Shown: one piece after another, positions 20,771 through 31,775 of the stretch
Layout of the letters: every line of letters starts with the position of its first letter
Position numbering within the stretch: the first letter of the stretch is position 1
Source of the DNA: Chlorocebus sabaeus
Lineage: Eukaryota; Chordata; Mammalia; Primates; Cercopithecidae
Direction: 5' to 3'
Length of the DNA: 64,000 nt
NCBI RefSeq assembly: GCF_047675955.1
Contig: NC_132929.1
Span: 36,324,421 to 36,388,420 of the forward strand
Notes under the pieces: generated by a model
Seen by the model: only the letters and a program-made list of their open reading frames with translations
What the model was told of the DNA's origin: nothing
Databases searched by the model: none
Program-made: the position numbers and the translations under genes

Positions 20771-23700
20771 ACCCAAATCATTACTGAGTAAGGCCCCTTG
20801 GACAGCACGATATTCAGCAACTTACTGTCCTGGTGATAACCATGGTGGCTGCGATGGTTCTGAGACTGATTCTGCCCAGGGCCATTAGCAATTCTTCTCT
20901 ACTCCTTCCTGGTATCTTCTCTGAGTTGGGAGCCAGGGAGGAATAAACTCAGTCCTAGGAAACCTACTGGGAACTGGACCACTTCCCCACCTCATTTCAC
21001 CCGGGGCCTCCACCACTGATTAAATGGAAATGCCAGAGGGCATGATGGGCCCAGGCCAGGATTCTCTTGAATCCAGCCTATGCCTGGCCACCGCGCCCTG
21101 TGCTGATGGTGACTTCACCCGCTGGCTCCCATCTCAATGGACGGCTCTTTCTGAAAGGCCATTTTGTGACTCGTCTTGGGAGTGCTTCATTCATGCTGGC
21201 TGAAGTTCTTTCCTCACAATTAACTCTACTCAGCCCAAAGTAGCCAAAAAGAAACCAGGAAACCGAATGAGACAGCAGTGAGTGAAGACCTCGCACACTC
21301 CAAATTTGTTTCCAGGGGAGTTTTCTCTGCTTTCCAGGATTCCAACAGAATCTCACCCAATCTCAGAGGCAACTGCTAGGTTGGAGCCGAGAGCCCACCT
21401 TCTGTGGAGGCCTCTCCCCATACGTTCCCGTCACTCCCAGCATCTGCACCTCCCTGTGCAAAAGTAGTCAGACACATGTCCCGGTATCTACCTGCTACCT
21501 CAGAAGCGGATCTTTTCTTTTTGTTTTCAGTTGCTGAGACCAAAAACTTGGCCGATTCTGCCTCTGGTCTGAGGCAAGAGTCCTTGCATCTGATTTTCCT
21601 AAGAGGCAGCCCAGAGGTTGGTCAATAAGGAGCTGGCCTGCTTTCCTTGGCCTCAGCATGGCCAGTTCTGCCCTCACTCCGAGCCAGGCCAGAGAGACCA
21701 GGGCCCAAAGCAGCACCAGGATCTTGAATAAAGACACAGGCAACTCATTTCACTTTCCTGGCCGCCTCAACACATCTGTCTTGTCGGCCTGTGTCTAAAC
21801 CTCTTGAGCGATTCCAGCTGCTGAGCCAGGCCCGTAGACATGGTGACATTTGGTTTCTGTTAAAACAGAACAGGTCAGTGTGTTCACCTGCTTCATTTTT
21901 TCCCTCCTGCACAAGGACAGGAACAGAGGCAGCCAAAAACTGATGCTGCTGATTTGGAGATCTCCCATTCTGTTTCAGTGACTTCATGCCTTGGACTGGC
22001 TGCTGCTGGGTCTTTTAAAGCCACTTTATTTCCTGTGTATTTCCAGCACTCAGCCAAAAAGAATGTACAGTATGAAAAAAATGTCTACTACCCTCAATTG
22101 CAGACCCTCTGGAAAAAAATATCTGGAGGGCTTTTAAATAAAAGAAATAATTACAACCTGCTGAGTGCCTTACAGAATCCATGAAACCCGACCTTTTCCA
22201 AAATATCATAGTATTTCCTGTGGCTTCTGTAGGCTAAGCCTTCGTGGATTTATAAGTATGTGTCCAACACAGTCTCTGGGCTCCATTTTTTTAAATCCAA
22301 AAGTCAGATTTGAAAAGCACAAATCCATACTCTTGGAAGACAGCATCCCAAAAGGTGTTAAGTTAAAACCCAGCTGTAAAAATATAGGCTGCCAGCTTTC
22401 AGGGGTGGTGGGCCATGTACATTTTTTTTTTTTAATTTAATGAATGGAGGTTTGATCTTCCAGCTTGCTGCCCAGTTGCAGCTTTTCAGATGCTGAACAT
22501 GTCAGGTATGCCCTGCAGATGTGTATAGCTACCGCTTTAACTACAAGGTGGGTGGAGAGTGCTTTATGAGCCTTGAGATTCATAAATTCTAGTCTTTAGA
22601 ACTCGCAATATAAGGATGGTTAAACATTGGAAAGGGAGAGGAGAAAAAAAAACCACTCTGACCTTAAACTACCTGTGATCAATGATGCAGACTCCTGGTA
22701 GCCGATCCCAAGAGAAAACTGAAACCTTTGAAAGACAAACCCAAGGAAACAGAAGTTTCTACTGACTTTCCAGAAGAGGTAAAAATTCTAAGCCTGGGTT
22801 CACTGTACATGACTGTGTCTTGCTACGACTATGTGTGGACAGACAAGATGAACTAGAGGGTGTACAATTACACGGATACTTAGTCTTGCATAGACCATCT
22901 CAAATATGTGGTCATAAAAATATCTTTCCCTAGGTGTTTTTGAAAAAATAATTCAGATTATTATTTCAATTTCATGCCGTAGGTTGCCTGCCTTAGTTAA
23001 ACCCAAGGAACTAGGGACTTCATTTCCAGAGGGGAAGAGTCGAATTCCATATCAAATTACTCTGAATAAAATAGTGAGTAGAAACTCACTGATCGACTCT
23101 CGTTAGTGTCAGCCTCAGGCTGAATTGGGAACTGATTATCATTTGTGTTCACAGTCTTCTGCCCCTCCCCTTTTGTTCCTCTTAACCCCCAATGTTAGAG
23201 ACCCTCTATTAAATCTTGGCAGCACCCCAGGCTGGGGAATATCCCCCTGCTCAATCTCTTCTCTAAGAAACCAATAAAGTGATTTTGGTTAAGTTGAGAA
23301 CAGCTAAGTATGGCCCACCTCCCAGATAACAGCAATGTTTTAATCCTTAAGGGAGAGTTCAAAAAAAGTCAAAATCCTTAGAAGCAAGGCAAGCTGGTGA
23401 GGAACACCTTTTTAACTGGGAGATGGACATGTTCAATGCTTCTTATCCACCACCTTCAAGACAGTATGAGAACACTGCCTGAGAGATGAGAGTGTACAGA
23501 TGAACTTGATTTACTTTGTAAATCAAGGGTAGTGTTCGAGTGACTGGAAATAGAGCAAAGATAATGAAACAGATTTTTAAAAATTGGCATCTCTTTATTT
23601 AGCCTCGATCTATTAAATAGAAGAATACATACAAATATTTTTATACAGAAAGAAAATTCTAACATGCCCCAATCACCTGCCAGAGACACTTTATAAACTT

Positions 23701-24407
23701 CCTACCATTTGGACTTGCTTCCACCATTTCAGAATTTCAGAATAGGTAAGGCTTTCCCATGTGGACCACAGGAATGACTACTGTGCATAAGGAGAGGCGG
23801 TTTTGAGATGCACAGTATGTGACTGCTGGAGGACACAAGCAAGGCATGGAGTAGAATACACAAACAGGCCATGGTAAGCTCTCAGACGAATTGTCTTGGG
23901 CTCCCAGTTAAGCTACAAATCTAGTAGGTAGAACCTTTCTTGTTTCTACGCCTCTCCTTTAGGGATCTAATTCTTAGTAAAGCAACTCAGGAAGAAAAAA
24001 AAATAATGCTTCTTTGTTTCTAGGAGTTGGTCGTTTGTTTTATAATTAATATAGATTCCCACCCAATGCATAAATGTTTAAAGCATCATTTATATTGCAT
24101 TGCCCACTTGTTAAAGTTTAAAATGTTGCAAATAGCCAAGAGTCTGTGCTTTAGTTACAAGCAAACTTGCTCACCCCACGGTCTTAATCTCCGGCAAACA
24201 GTGGCGTAAATGAACCTCTGGGTCAACTTTGTACTTGCTGCACATCCTTTGCCATTATAAAATAAGATGAAAAGATTTGCTCTTAAGTCAAAGCCTAACT
24301 TAAAATATTTTAAGTATGCACATATATGTGCTGGCCTAAAATGTATTTGCACGTGTGCACATCTATATCATATAGTTTATATAGAAATGGATGAAAAAAG
24401 TAGTCCT
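20771..24407. other. Long unique non-coding stretch
   Basis: About 3.6 kb without a recognised dispersed repeat, the longest such run in the first half. Short homopolymers lie at 22421-22434 and 22649-22656. Open frames of up to 92 codons (for example 21078-21356 minus and 22165-22440 plus) show no domain and overlap in several frames. The interval may hold unrecognised exons or regulatory DNA, but nothing specific can be called. Confidence 0.4.
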
Positions 24408-24680
24408 ATTGGGATGCCGAGGTGGGCGGATCATGAGGTCAGAAGATCGAGACCATCCTGGCTAACATAGAGAAACCCCATCTCTACTAAAAATACAAAA
24501 AATTAGCCGGGTGTGGTGCGGGCACCTGTAGTCCCAGCTACTCGGGAGGCTGAGGCAGGAGAATGGTGTGAACCTGGGAGGCGGAGCTTGCAGTGAGCCA
24601 AGATGGCGCCTCTGCACTCCAGCCTGGGCGACACAGCGAGACTCCGTCTCAAAACAAACAAACAAACAAACAAAACAAAA
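24408..24680 (+). mobile_element. 5'-truncated AluY, plus strand
   Basis: The match begins at attgggatgccgaggtgggc, lacking about the first 40 bases with the Pol III A box. It continues to a (AAAC)n-type tail at 24652-24680. The segments gtgaacctgggaggcggagc and cttgcagtgagccaagatgg are AluY-like. I found no convincing flanking duplication. Confidence 0.92.
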
Positions 24681-25334
24681 CATACACGTAAGGAGATATA
24701 AACTACTACTGTCTTCAGACATAGGGATTATTTTGTTAACAAGGGAATGGGTCCAGAGATTGAACCATCTGCCTTCAAATAAAGAAAGAAGTTCCTCCTT
24801 ATGTGGTTCATAGACATGTTAATGTTTCACGTCGCTTTGATTTATACGTCAACTCATGGGTGGATTGTGCAGTGGCTTCAAATTAAGGCAGCCCCTTAGT
24901 CAACTTATCCTGAGCTGGGTTCTTAACTAGGCTCCTGACCTGTCCCTTATGACCAATCCAGCTCCTGGTTCAGTAACTGAGTCCTTGTTCGGTTCTATCT
25001 TGGTTCTCCTTCTAGGCCTCCCAGGTCTCAGCCTGGTTTCTTTGAATCCCACTCTTACCACCCTAATTTTTAGACAGTATGGATTTCCATTACAGGGTTA
25101 TAATGCAAGAAGCACGGCATTGATAATGGGAAGTTGGTGTATGTTTCAGCAACACCTCCCTGTTTAAGGTGGAGATCAGTTTGCACTAGTGGGAGCGTTT
25201 GAATTCTAGAATATTTTAAAAAGAGGAAGCCCGAGTGTTTTCCAGTACACAGAGGAACTCTAGATAGCTGTGAAGGAGTTTCCTGGTTACCTTAATCAAT
25301 GTATAAGTGATTGTCATATTTTGTATAATAGATA
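24681..25334. other. Unique sequence
   Basis: No repeat or gene is recognised. A 72-codon plus-strand frame at 24949-25167 has no domain. Confidence 0.4.
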
Positions 25335-25485
25335 ATCATAAATTTTAGTAAACATAAGAATCACCCCAGGAGCTTGTTAAAATGCACATTCCTAGAGTCC
25401 ATCACCAGGAATCCTGATTCAGAAGTTGTGGGGTGTTTTCCCCCTATTCTCTCTTGGATGGAATTTTGAGAAACATGGTTCTATG
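25335..25485. mobile_element. MER5-like hAT fragment
   Basis: The phrases aagaatcaccccaggagctt, gttaaaatgcacattcctag, tcctgattcagaagttgtgg and gagaaacatggttct follow MER5-type internal order. The left terminus is eroded, so the boundary is approximate. Confidence 0.65.
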
Positions 25486-26079
25486 CCTTCATTGAACAAC
25501 ATCCATATATAAATTACAAATTTAATTTCATACAGACTATTATTGTTATAAAAATATTTCCTGTCTTTAAACGTTTAGTATATCCCTTACAATCTCACTT
25601 GCACCATTAATTCTTCCAGTAAATTATTTCTATAAAACATAGATGTAAAAGTTAACATAGCCTGATCCAGATTGAATTACCGCAAATTGCTCTAAGCAGG
25701 GATGAAATGTAAATTAATGAGATTTCTGTAAATGCTTATTTTTTTTCTAACTAATATTCTATGGCAGTGAGTTATGATATGTAGTCAAATATTGAACTGT
25801 TTTAGCTATTTTAGGAGATTAATTTAAAGGCTATTTTTACACTAGCTGAGAGAGGGAGAATAAGCTGATGATCAATTTAAGTAACCCTGGCCTTAATGGA
25901 CTAAACTTTGCGGGAAAGAGTAAATGCAAACCAGAATTGCCCAGGTAAATGTTGCAGGCTGTCTGTTAGCACGCTTAGACACTGTCTCCTTTTACCAGGG
26001 GATATGACAGAGAGAAAATCTGTTCCCTGATTTTGGGCACCTAAAGATCTTAATCTAAATAACAAAAACAACAACGATA
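25486..26079. other. AT-rich unique sequence
   Basis: AT-rich with scattered TAATTT and ATTAAT cores. No repeat or gene is identified. Confidence 0.35.
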
Positions 26080-26399
26080 ATAGCTAACATTAGGGCTGGG
26101 TGCAGTAGCTCATACCTGTAATCCCAACATTTTGGGAGGCTGAGGCAGGAGGATTGCTTGAGCCTAGGAGTTCAAGATCAGCCTGGGCAACATAGTGAGA
26201 CCCCGTCTCTAATAAAAATTAAAAAAAATTAGCCTGACATGGTAGTGTGCACCTATAGCCCCAGCTACTCAGGAGGCTGAGGTGGAAGAATTGCTTGAGT
26301 CTGGAATGTTGAGGCTGCAGTGAGCCATGAGCATATCAGTGCACTTTAGCCTGGGAAACAGAGCAAGACTCTGTCTTCACAACAATATAGCTAATATTA
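26080..26399 (+). mobile_element. AluJ, plus strand, with 13-bp target-site duplication
   Basis: Alu sequence runs from 26094 to about 26378, with J-type features gtgagaccccgtctctaata and ggattgcttgagcctaggag. The flanks atagctaacatta (26080-26092) and atagctaatatta (26387-26399) match at 12 of 13 bases. The A-tail has decayed to cacaacaat. It is far more diverged than the AluY copies. Confidence 0.93.
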
Positions 26400-26620
26400 A
26401 TCAAAACCGTTCTATGTGCCAAGTACTTTTCATTTATTATTTCATATTATCTTACACTACATCCCTACAGATGGATACTATCATCAGCTCCAATTTACAG
26501 TTGAGGAAATGGACAAAGCCATCTAGGTCCATAAACAGTTCAAAAAGGTTAAGTAACTTGTCCAAAGCCACACAGCCAGAAAGTGGCACAGCCAAGTCTG
26601 ACTCCAAAGCCTAGGAGACC
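26400..26620 (-). mobile_element. MIR SINE, minus strand, carrying a 27-bp patch
   Basis: An inverted MIR is clear: tatgtgccaagtacttttca, tacagttgaggaaatgga, aggttaagtaacttgtccaa, agccacacagccagaaagtg and ctgactccaaagcc. The expected gaggaaactgaggcacagagagg segment is interrupted at 26512-26538 by a segment that also occurs at 27217-27243 with 25 of 27 bases identical. CAAA flanks the interruption on both sides. Confidence 0.85.
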
Positions 26621-27739
26621 CAGGTCATCTCTACAGCTGAGAAAAGATTCACTCTCCACAATGCCGCTGGTCTCCTCCATCAGTATTTCCTTTATTTTAG
26701 GCATAAACTAGCTAGCTAAAACCAGGAGTTTGAAAAGTGCATGTCGAATGAAGTGACATACAGAGAACAACTGTGCAGATAATTTTCTTTAGAAAACAGA
26801 AACAGAAAAATAATCCCTTTTAAAATTTCAGTTTCAATATATTTTTGCAAGCATATTTTTGTACCTTTGCTACTGTGTTCAACCTTGTCTGAATCTGGTG
26901 ACCAAACCTCAGTGAGTGTTCTGTCCAGGTATAGCAGCTGTTTTGGGCAGCCTAATAATTAGACTCTCCATGTATATAATCTTTCAAGGAGAGAGGACAT
27001 CAAACTGAGATTAGATTAGAGGAAAAAGAGTGAAAGAAGCCCATCGATAGTAATCTGATCCCTTGTGTGATCAGCATATAGACAACAGTTTCAGAAATGT
27101 ATTTTCATTTTTCACTTAAAAATATTTGTATTTTACCTTCAGGAAAGGTATTCAGTATTCTAGCAGTTGCTTCAGAAAGAGGGAATTGGCTGGCACTGTA
27201 CTGTGCATGCTTCATAGACAAAGCCACCTAGGTCCATAAGCAGAGTCATCCGAGGGGCAAAGGGCAGGGAAGGATTCAAGCACCTTAGTTCCAACTCCAG
27301 GTTGGATGTCTCTCTCGTTGGCCCATGATAAAGGGATTATTTCACTCCACTGTGAGGACTTGGCTGGCAGAAGGCATTTTCAGGCAGGCAGTGAGGAGAG
27401 CAGAGAAGAAAGGCGGGTAGGGAGCAGAATCCAAGACAGCTGAGGGCCTGGGAGACCAGGAGAACAGGGAGAGCCCATTCTCCTCCAGGAGAGTCAGAGG
27501 CCTTAAGGTGTATGTCTCCTAAGAGCCTTCAGCTGAATGTCTTTTCCCTCCCCATGGTGGGGCATCTCTCTCCACAACCTGTCCGTGGTTCACCTTGTTC
27601 TGCCTCCTTCAACAGTGATTCCAACCCTGTTGTCATGGATTGATTACTTATGGCAAATAACATCAGGAGGAACTGGCAGTTGCGTTAAGATGAGTGGTGG
27701 GAATAAGAAGTGGGACTAGCGGGAAACGGATCATCATCA
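26621..27739. other. Unique sequence; holds the second copy of the 27-bp patch
   Basis: No dispersed repeat is recognised. Positions 27217-27243 share 25 of 27 bases with the interruption inside the MIR at 26512-26538. A purine-rich patch lies at 27380-27480. Confidence 0.45.
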
Positions 27740-27825
27740 TCAGTATCATGATTATTTAATTAAGCTTTGCTATTACAACAATAAATAATAACAATGAGAA
27801 TAATAATAATGACGATAAGCTAGCA
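27740..27825. repeat. AAT/ATC-rich low-complexity tract
   Basis: Short ATC units at 27731-27745 and AAT/AATA units at 27781-27815 make an imperfect trinucleotide-rich patch. Confidence 0.6.
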
Positions 27826-27829
27826 TTTA

Positions 27830-28070
27830 GTAGGCCAGGCGCTATGCCAATCATTTAAAATATGCACGCTTATTTAACCCTTATGCTATTTTGATCAATA
27901 TTTTCTTTATCCCACTTTACAAATCATGTTGAGGTGTAAAGAAATAAGTACTTTAACCAAGGTCCTGGGCAGGTGAGTGGTAGTGTTGGGACTCAGACCC
28001 CAAATTCTGACTGCAGACTCTGACTCCAGCGCCTGCTTTCTTGACCACTGCGTGCCCGGCTTTCACAGGT
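27830..28070 (-). mobile_element. MIR SINE, minus strand, nearly full length
   Basis: All inverted MIR landmarks are present: tagtaggccaggcgctatgc, ttatttaacccttatgc, cccactttacaaatcatg, actttaaccaaggtcc, gtgagtggtagtgttgggac and ctgactccagcgcctgcttt up to cttgaccactgcgtgcc. Confidence 0.85.
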
Positions 28071-28235
28071 GTTACCTTCCTGCATCCTCACGGCACCAGG
28101 CTGAGCTGGATGTCGCTATCCCTTCTTACAGATGAAGAAACCGACGCTCAGACACAGTAAACAATCTGCCCAGGGAGGAGGAACAGAGCTGAGGAACAAA
28201 AGCAGGCCTCTAAGCTCCTCTACCAAAACTGCATA
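28071..28235 (-). mobile_element. Second MIR, minus strand, abutting the first
   Basis: A second inverted core follows directly: ttacagatgaagaaaccgac, gctcagacacagtaaacaat, ctgcccagggaggaggaaca and gagctgaggaacaaaagc. The two MIRs lie head to tail in the same orientation. Confidence 0.7.
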
Positions 28236-28754
28236 GACCAGTCTGCGAAACACTCCGAGTAAGGATGGGACTTTATTTCTCACCCCTATGACTCCATGTC
28301 TAGGTAGAAGCAGCAGAATTTGGGAAGAGATCAGACAACATGTGTGAGGAGATAGGGAAGCTGTATGCATTTAATCTATCTCCAGGGTCCCCATCACTTG
28401 AGAGAAGGGCCATCAATAAGGAGGTGAAGAAGGGTCTTCCGAGCTAGGCTGAGTCTTCTTTGACTTGCTAAAAAAATGGGGAGGGAGAAGGCAATGGGCC
28501 AGTATGGGAAAGAATAAGGAAGAGAGAGGGCAGACGTCAGGAAAGAACATCAGGCAAAGACAGAACCCTCGTAGAGCAGCAATCACAACCAAAATTTCGG
28601 GCGCCAACAAAAGCCCACTGATGCTCAGACACCTTTGACTTTCCCCATTTCCTTCCCGATGGCACAACTGGAAGCTCTGATTTCATATTTCCTTTTCCTT
28701 CTGGCTGATGCACCCTGACAAATACAGTACGTAAAGCACAGGGACGTGTGAAAG
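28236..28754. other. Unique sequence
   Basis: Purine-rich between 28470 and 28540. Minus-strand frames at 28413-28667 and 28537-28887 overlap in different phases and show no domain. Confidence 0.4.
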
Positions 28755-29420
28755 GAAAGCGTGGCGAGGGTTGTTTTCCATCTCCCAATAATAGCGTTTC
28801 AATTTGGTACCTAAATAAACAATCTATTTTAGTGGCTCCCCTTTGATATCTCCAATGTTCCCTTCTGTTATTTCTGGCAGTTCCCAATCCTGTGATGTGA
28901 TTAGAGAGGATGATTACACTTACATAACAGCATCAAATTAATTTGCCGCCGAGAACAACAGCGGTAGGAAATCATTGGAGTTCTCAAATTGCTGCCCCCA
29001 CCCCCACCCGCCTCGAGTTTATTTAAGTGACATCAAGGGATTAGAGCGAAGTCGGTCAGTAGAGCACTGCTGGGAAAACAACCAAAACATCGACTCTGAC
29101 CTTGTAAACGAAAGAGGAACAGAGCAAATAATGAATAGCGCTGGTCCCAGGCCTGGTGCAGGGGCCACCGGATGAATCAGCCTCCCAAACACACATTTCC
29201 GTCTGTCTGCGGGAGAAAGAAACAGACTGTACCTTTCAGTGCAGATTAGATCCATTTTCCTGGGGCTATGTCCAGCCAACCAGGGACTGTCAAAACCAAA
29301 GATATTTGAGATTTTGCTTATGTTTCTTTGCTTTGCTTTTTGGCCCCTTTTCAAAACAACAAAAAGAATGTAAAAGTTGACTTGAATTTTTTTACCCTGT
29401 GAGCCCTGAACAAAAATCCA
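28755..29420. promoter_or_regulatory. Best candidate conserved enhancer in the window
   Basis: This repeat-free block keeps many CpGs that neutral DNA usually loses (gcgtggcg near 28759, gccgccgag at 28945, agcgaagtcggtc at 29045, aaacatcgac, gtaaacgaaag). It clusters intact motif cores: cctttgatatc (TCF/LEF), aaataaacaa (forkhead), aattaattt, gtgattagag and tttatttaagtg. Repeats resume only at about 29565. The combination is what deeply conserved developmental elements look like, but the call is inference without an alignment. Confidence 0.42.
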
Positions 29421-29564
29421 GAAAAATAAAGCAGAGGCAAATATTATTGCTTCTGGTTTTCTAAAAGATATGACAATAACAGCTCAGAAAACTAGCCCGT
29501 GATCCCGCCAAAGGTTAGAGGTTCAGAACAGGAAGCAGAACGTGGATGGCTTAAAAAAGGGACC

Positions 29565-29695
29565 CCTTTAAGTTCTACTCGCAGTTTAGTTCTGACACAA
29601 ACCTTCGACAGTTATTTCAACTTTCTGAGCCTTGGTTTTCCTACCCAAGAAAGCAGATATCACCGTCTTTCATTTCTATTAAAGGGTTGGTGTTC
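29565..29695 (+). mobile_element. MIR fragment, plus strand
   Basis: The MIR core is forward: gcagtttagttctgacacaa, cagttatttcaactttctga, gccttggttttcctacccaa, then a short tail attaaagggttgg. Confidence 0.65.
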
Positions 29696-29716
29696 ACCCA
29701 TCCGTTCATTCTGTTA

Positions 29717-29862
29717 ATCCATCCATTCAACAAGAACTTATTGAACACCAATTCTGTCTCAGGAACTCTGCTGGTAACTGGGAATACCAGTGGACGTGGT
29801 CTCATCCCTAGGAGCTTATGTCCTAGTAGAAGACGGAAATAAAAACAGTCACTGTGCTCTGA
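29717..29862 (-). mobile_element. L2 LINE 3' end, minus strand
   Basis: The inverted L2 terminus is clear: catccattcaacaagaactt, attgaacaccaattctgtct, aactgggaataccagtgg and aggagcttatgtcctagtag. Confidence 0.85.
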
Positions 29863-29874
29863 GGGCCTGCATGG

Positions 29875-30085
29875 GCAGGCACTGACCTCTCCACCTTTCA
29901 TCCATTATCACATTTGAATTTCACAACTACCATGCAAGCGTAGGTATCTCTATGTCTATTTTACAGATGAGGAAACTGAGCCCAGATGTGTTAAATAACA
30001 CTATGCCAAATCACACTAGCAAGTGATGAGATTGGAATCCAAACCTAGGTTTTCAGAATTTAAAGCCATGCTACTTTCCTTTATA
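29875..30085 (-). mobile_element. MIR SINE, minus strand
   Basis: Inverted MIR with catttgaatttcacaactac, ttttacagatgaggaaactg, agcccagatgtgttaaataa, atcacactagcaagtgatga and ggaatccaaacctaggtttt. Confidence 0.85.
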
Positions 30086-30224
30086 TTTTTTGGAGCCTGA
30101 CAAGCTCTAAAGAACTCTGCAAATACAAGGAACTACTTTAAGTATGTTTGCACAGGCTGTTCATATACTAGACAGACATCACAAATGCATGAATTTCTAT
30201 TGCTTTATTCCAGTGATTACAGCA

Positions 30225-30395
30225 CTTGATTGTTTTTAAAGCAAATCCACTTCCATTATCCCATTTGATCCTTGTAACAGCCTCGTGATACACGTGGAGC
30301 AAGTATTATTACTCCCACTGGACAGATGAAGAGACCAACATTAAGCAACTGGCTAAGGCCCTTAACCCAGACCTGGAACACTGGTCCGTGGCTAC
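30225..30395 (-). mobile_element. MIR SINE fragment, minus strand
   Basis: Inverted MIR core: tatcccatttgatccttgta, acagcctcgtgatacacg, tggacagatgaagagaccaa and aagcaactggctaaggccct. Confidence 0.75.
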
Positions 30396-30884
30396 CCACT
30401 TGCTCTTCATCCTCAATCTCCTCTCAATGAGTCTGAATAAGGATGATGTTTTCAACTTTGGCCTCAATAGATTTATGGATACTTCCTATGTTGTGTTGGT
30501 CTTTTGGGTCCCAATGGCATCCCTTTTTGGGTAGAAATTCATATTTGCAATATAGCATGAGGTATTTTTACATTTGTCTCCTTTGAAAATCATCGGCTGC
30601 TTTTCCACCTTTTGAGAACGTGTCACATTTTCCCATCATCTTTTGTTTACATCATCATTTCACTACCATGGAGGTTTCATTGTACATTCCTCTCACTTAG
30701 CTCTTTTAGAAGACTGCTGTTAACACCAATATATGGGGTTTCCAAAGGTGGGATTACTCCAATTAGATGAATCTGACCCTTCATTTCAAACAAACTCTTC
30801 CTCATTCCAACTGTACTGTAGAACCCATATCATCTGACTCTGCTTGTTCATACTTCTCTTACTTCATAAAATGGACATCAACAA
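30396..30884. other. Unique or heavily decayed sequence
   Basis: No family is recognised. The interval lies between MIR and L2 fossils and may include further decayed L2. Confidence 0.35.
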
Positions 30885-31450
30885 ATTATTTGGACCGTTT
30901 TAGTCTCATGGCTTAGTTTCTTGCTAGTTCTTCTACCTGAAATGCCTGACCCCCAACTTTGACACCCTTCCCTCATTCTTCAGGGACAACTCAACTTCCA
31001 CATCCTTGAGGATACATGTCCACAATACCTCTGCCCATACTGACATCCACCTGCTCTGAACTTCCAAACCCCATAGACTGTCAGAGGTTTGCTGCACAGG
31101 CACACTGGAGGAGCTCTGGTGCTAGTGCTTTCTTATACAGACGAGGAAACCAGGACCCAGAGACAGCAAATGACTTTCCATTTGGTGGCAAAGCTGGAAC
31201 TAGGGCTCCATTCTCTTGCTTCTTGAAGCTAGCACTTCCCTTAGACTCCTTTTCCTTTCCTTCTAATGTCTGGAATGTGGGTTGTGTATGCTCAGTCTGG
31301 AACGGATATCTCTCTTATTATCCCCATAAACTCAGTGCACTTCTTGAAGATGAGAGCTAAGTCCTTTTCATCTCTGAATCCCACAGCATTTTTCACAAGC
31401 CCAACAAATAGTAGCTGTTCAAGAAATGGTTTTGGGATAAATGATTGTTC
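30885..31450 (+). mobile_element. L2 LINE, plus strand, interrupted by a MIR
   Basis: The L2 3' region is seen in two pieces. The first is 30885-31075 (acctgaaatgcctgaccccc, cccttccctcattcttcagg, gacaactcaacttccacatc). The second is 31270-31450 (gaagatgagagctaagtcct, atctctgaatcccacagc, caacaaatagtagctgttca). The gap holds an inverted MIR. The order fits one L2 copy hit by a later MIR. Confidence 0.65.
31110..31255 (-). mobile_element. MIR fragment inside the L2, minus strand
   Basis: The inverted core tacagacgaggaaaccagga, cccagagacagcaaatgact and ggcaaagctggaactagggc is followed by ctagcacttcccttaga. Confidence 0.7.
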
Positions 31451-31607
31451 TTTATGGAAACGATCTGCCTTTTCACCTCCAAGGTTATTTGCTAACTCAT
31501 CTCCTGTTGGTTCCCTCTCTTGTTCTTAACAGCAGTTACTCTCCTCCACGCAAATCACGTCCACTCCATTCCACACCTCTGCGGAAAACTCTGACTTCTG
31601 CTTAACC

Positions 31608-31765
31608 TGCATTCATTCATTCATTCACTCATTCATTTATTCACTGAATATCTGCAAAGTGTCTGTGCTGTGCCAGGCACCATCCTGGTGTAGGGGATGT
31701 AGCAGTGAACAAAATGAAATCCTTACCTTTGTGGAGCTTATCATCCCTCAGTATCTCCAACCTTC
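31608..31765 (-). mobile_element. L2 LINE 3' end, minus strand
   Basis: Begins with a (CATT)n run at 31612-31645, the inverted L2 terminal repeat, then ctgtgctgtgccaggcacca, ggggatgtagcagtgaacaa and ccttacctttgtggagctta. The terminal CATT/TGAA array is longer than in the other copies here. Confidence 0.88.
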
Positions 31766-31775
31766 TCCTAAGTAA

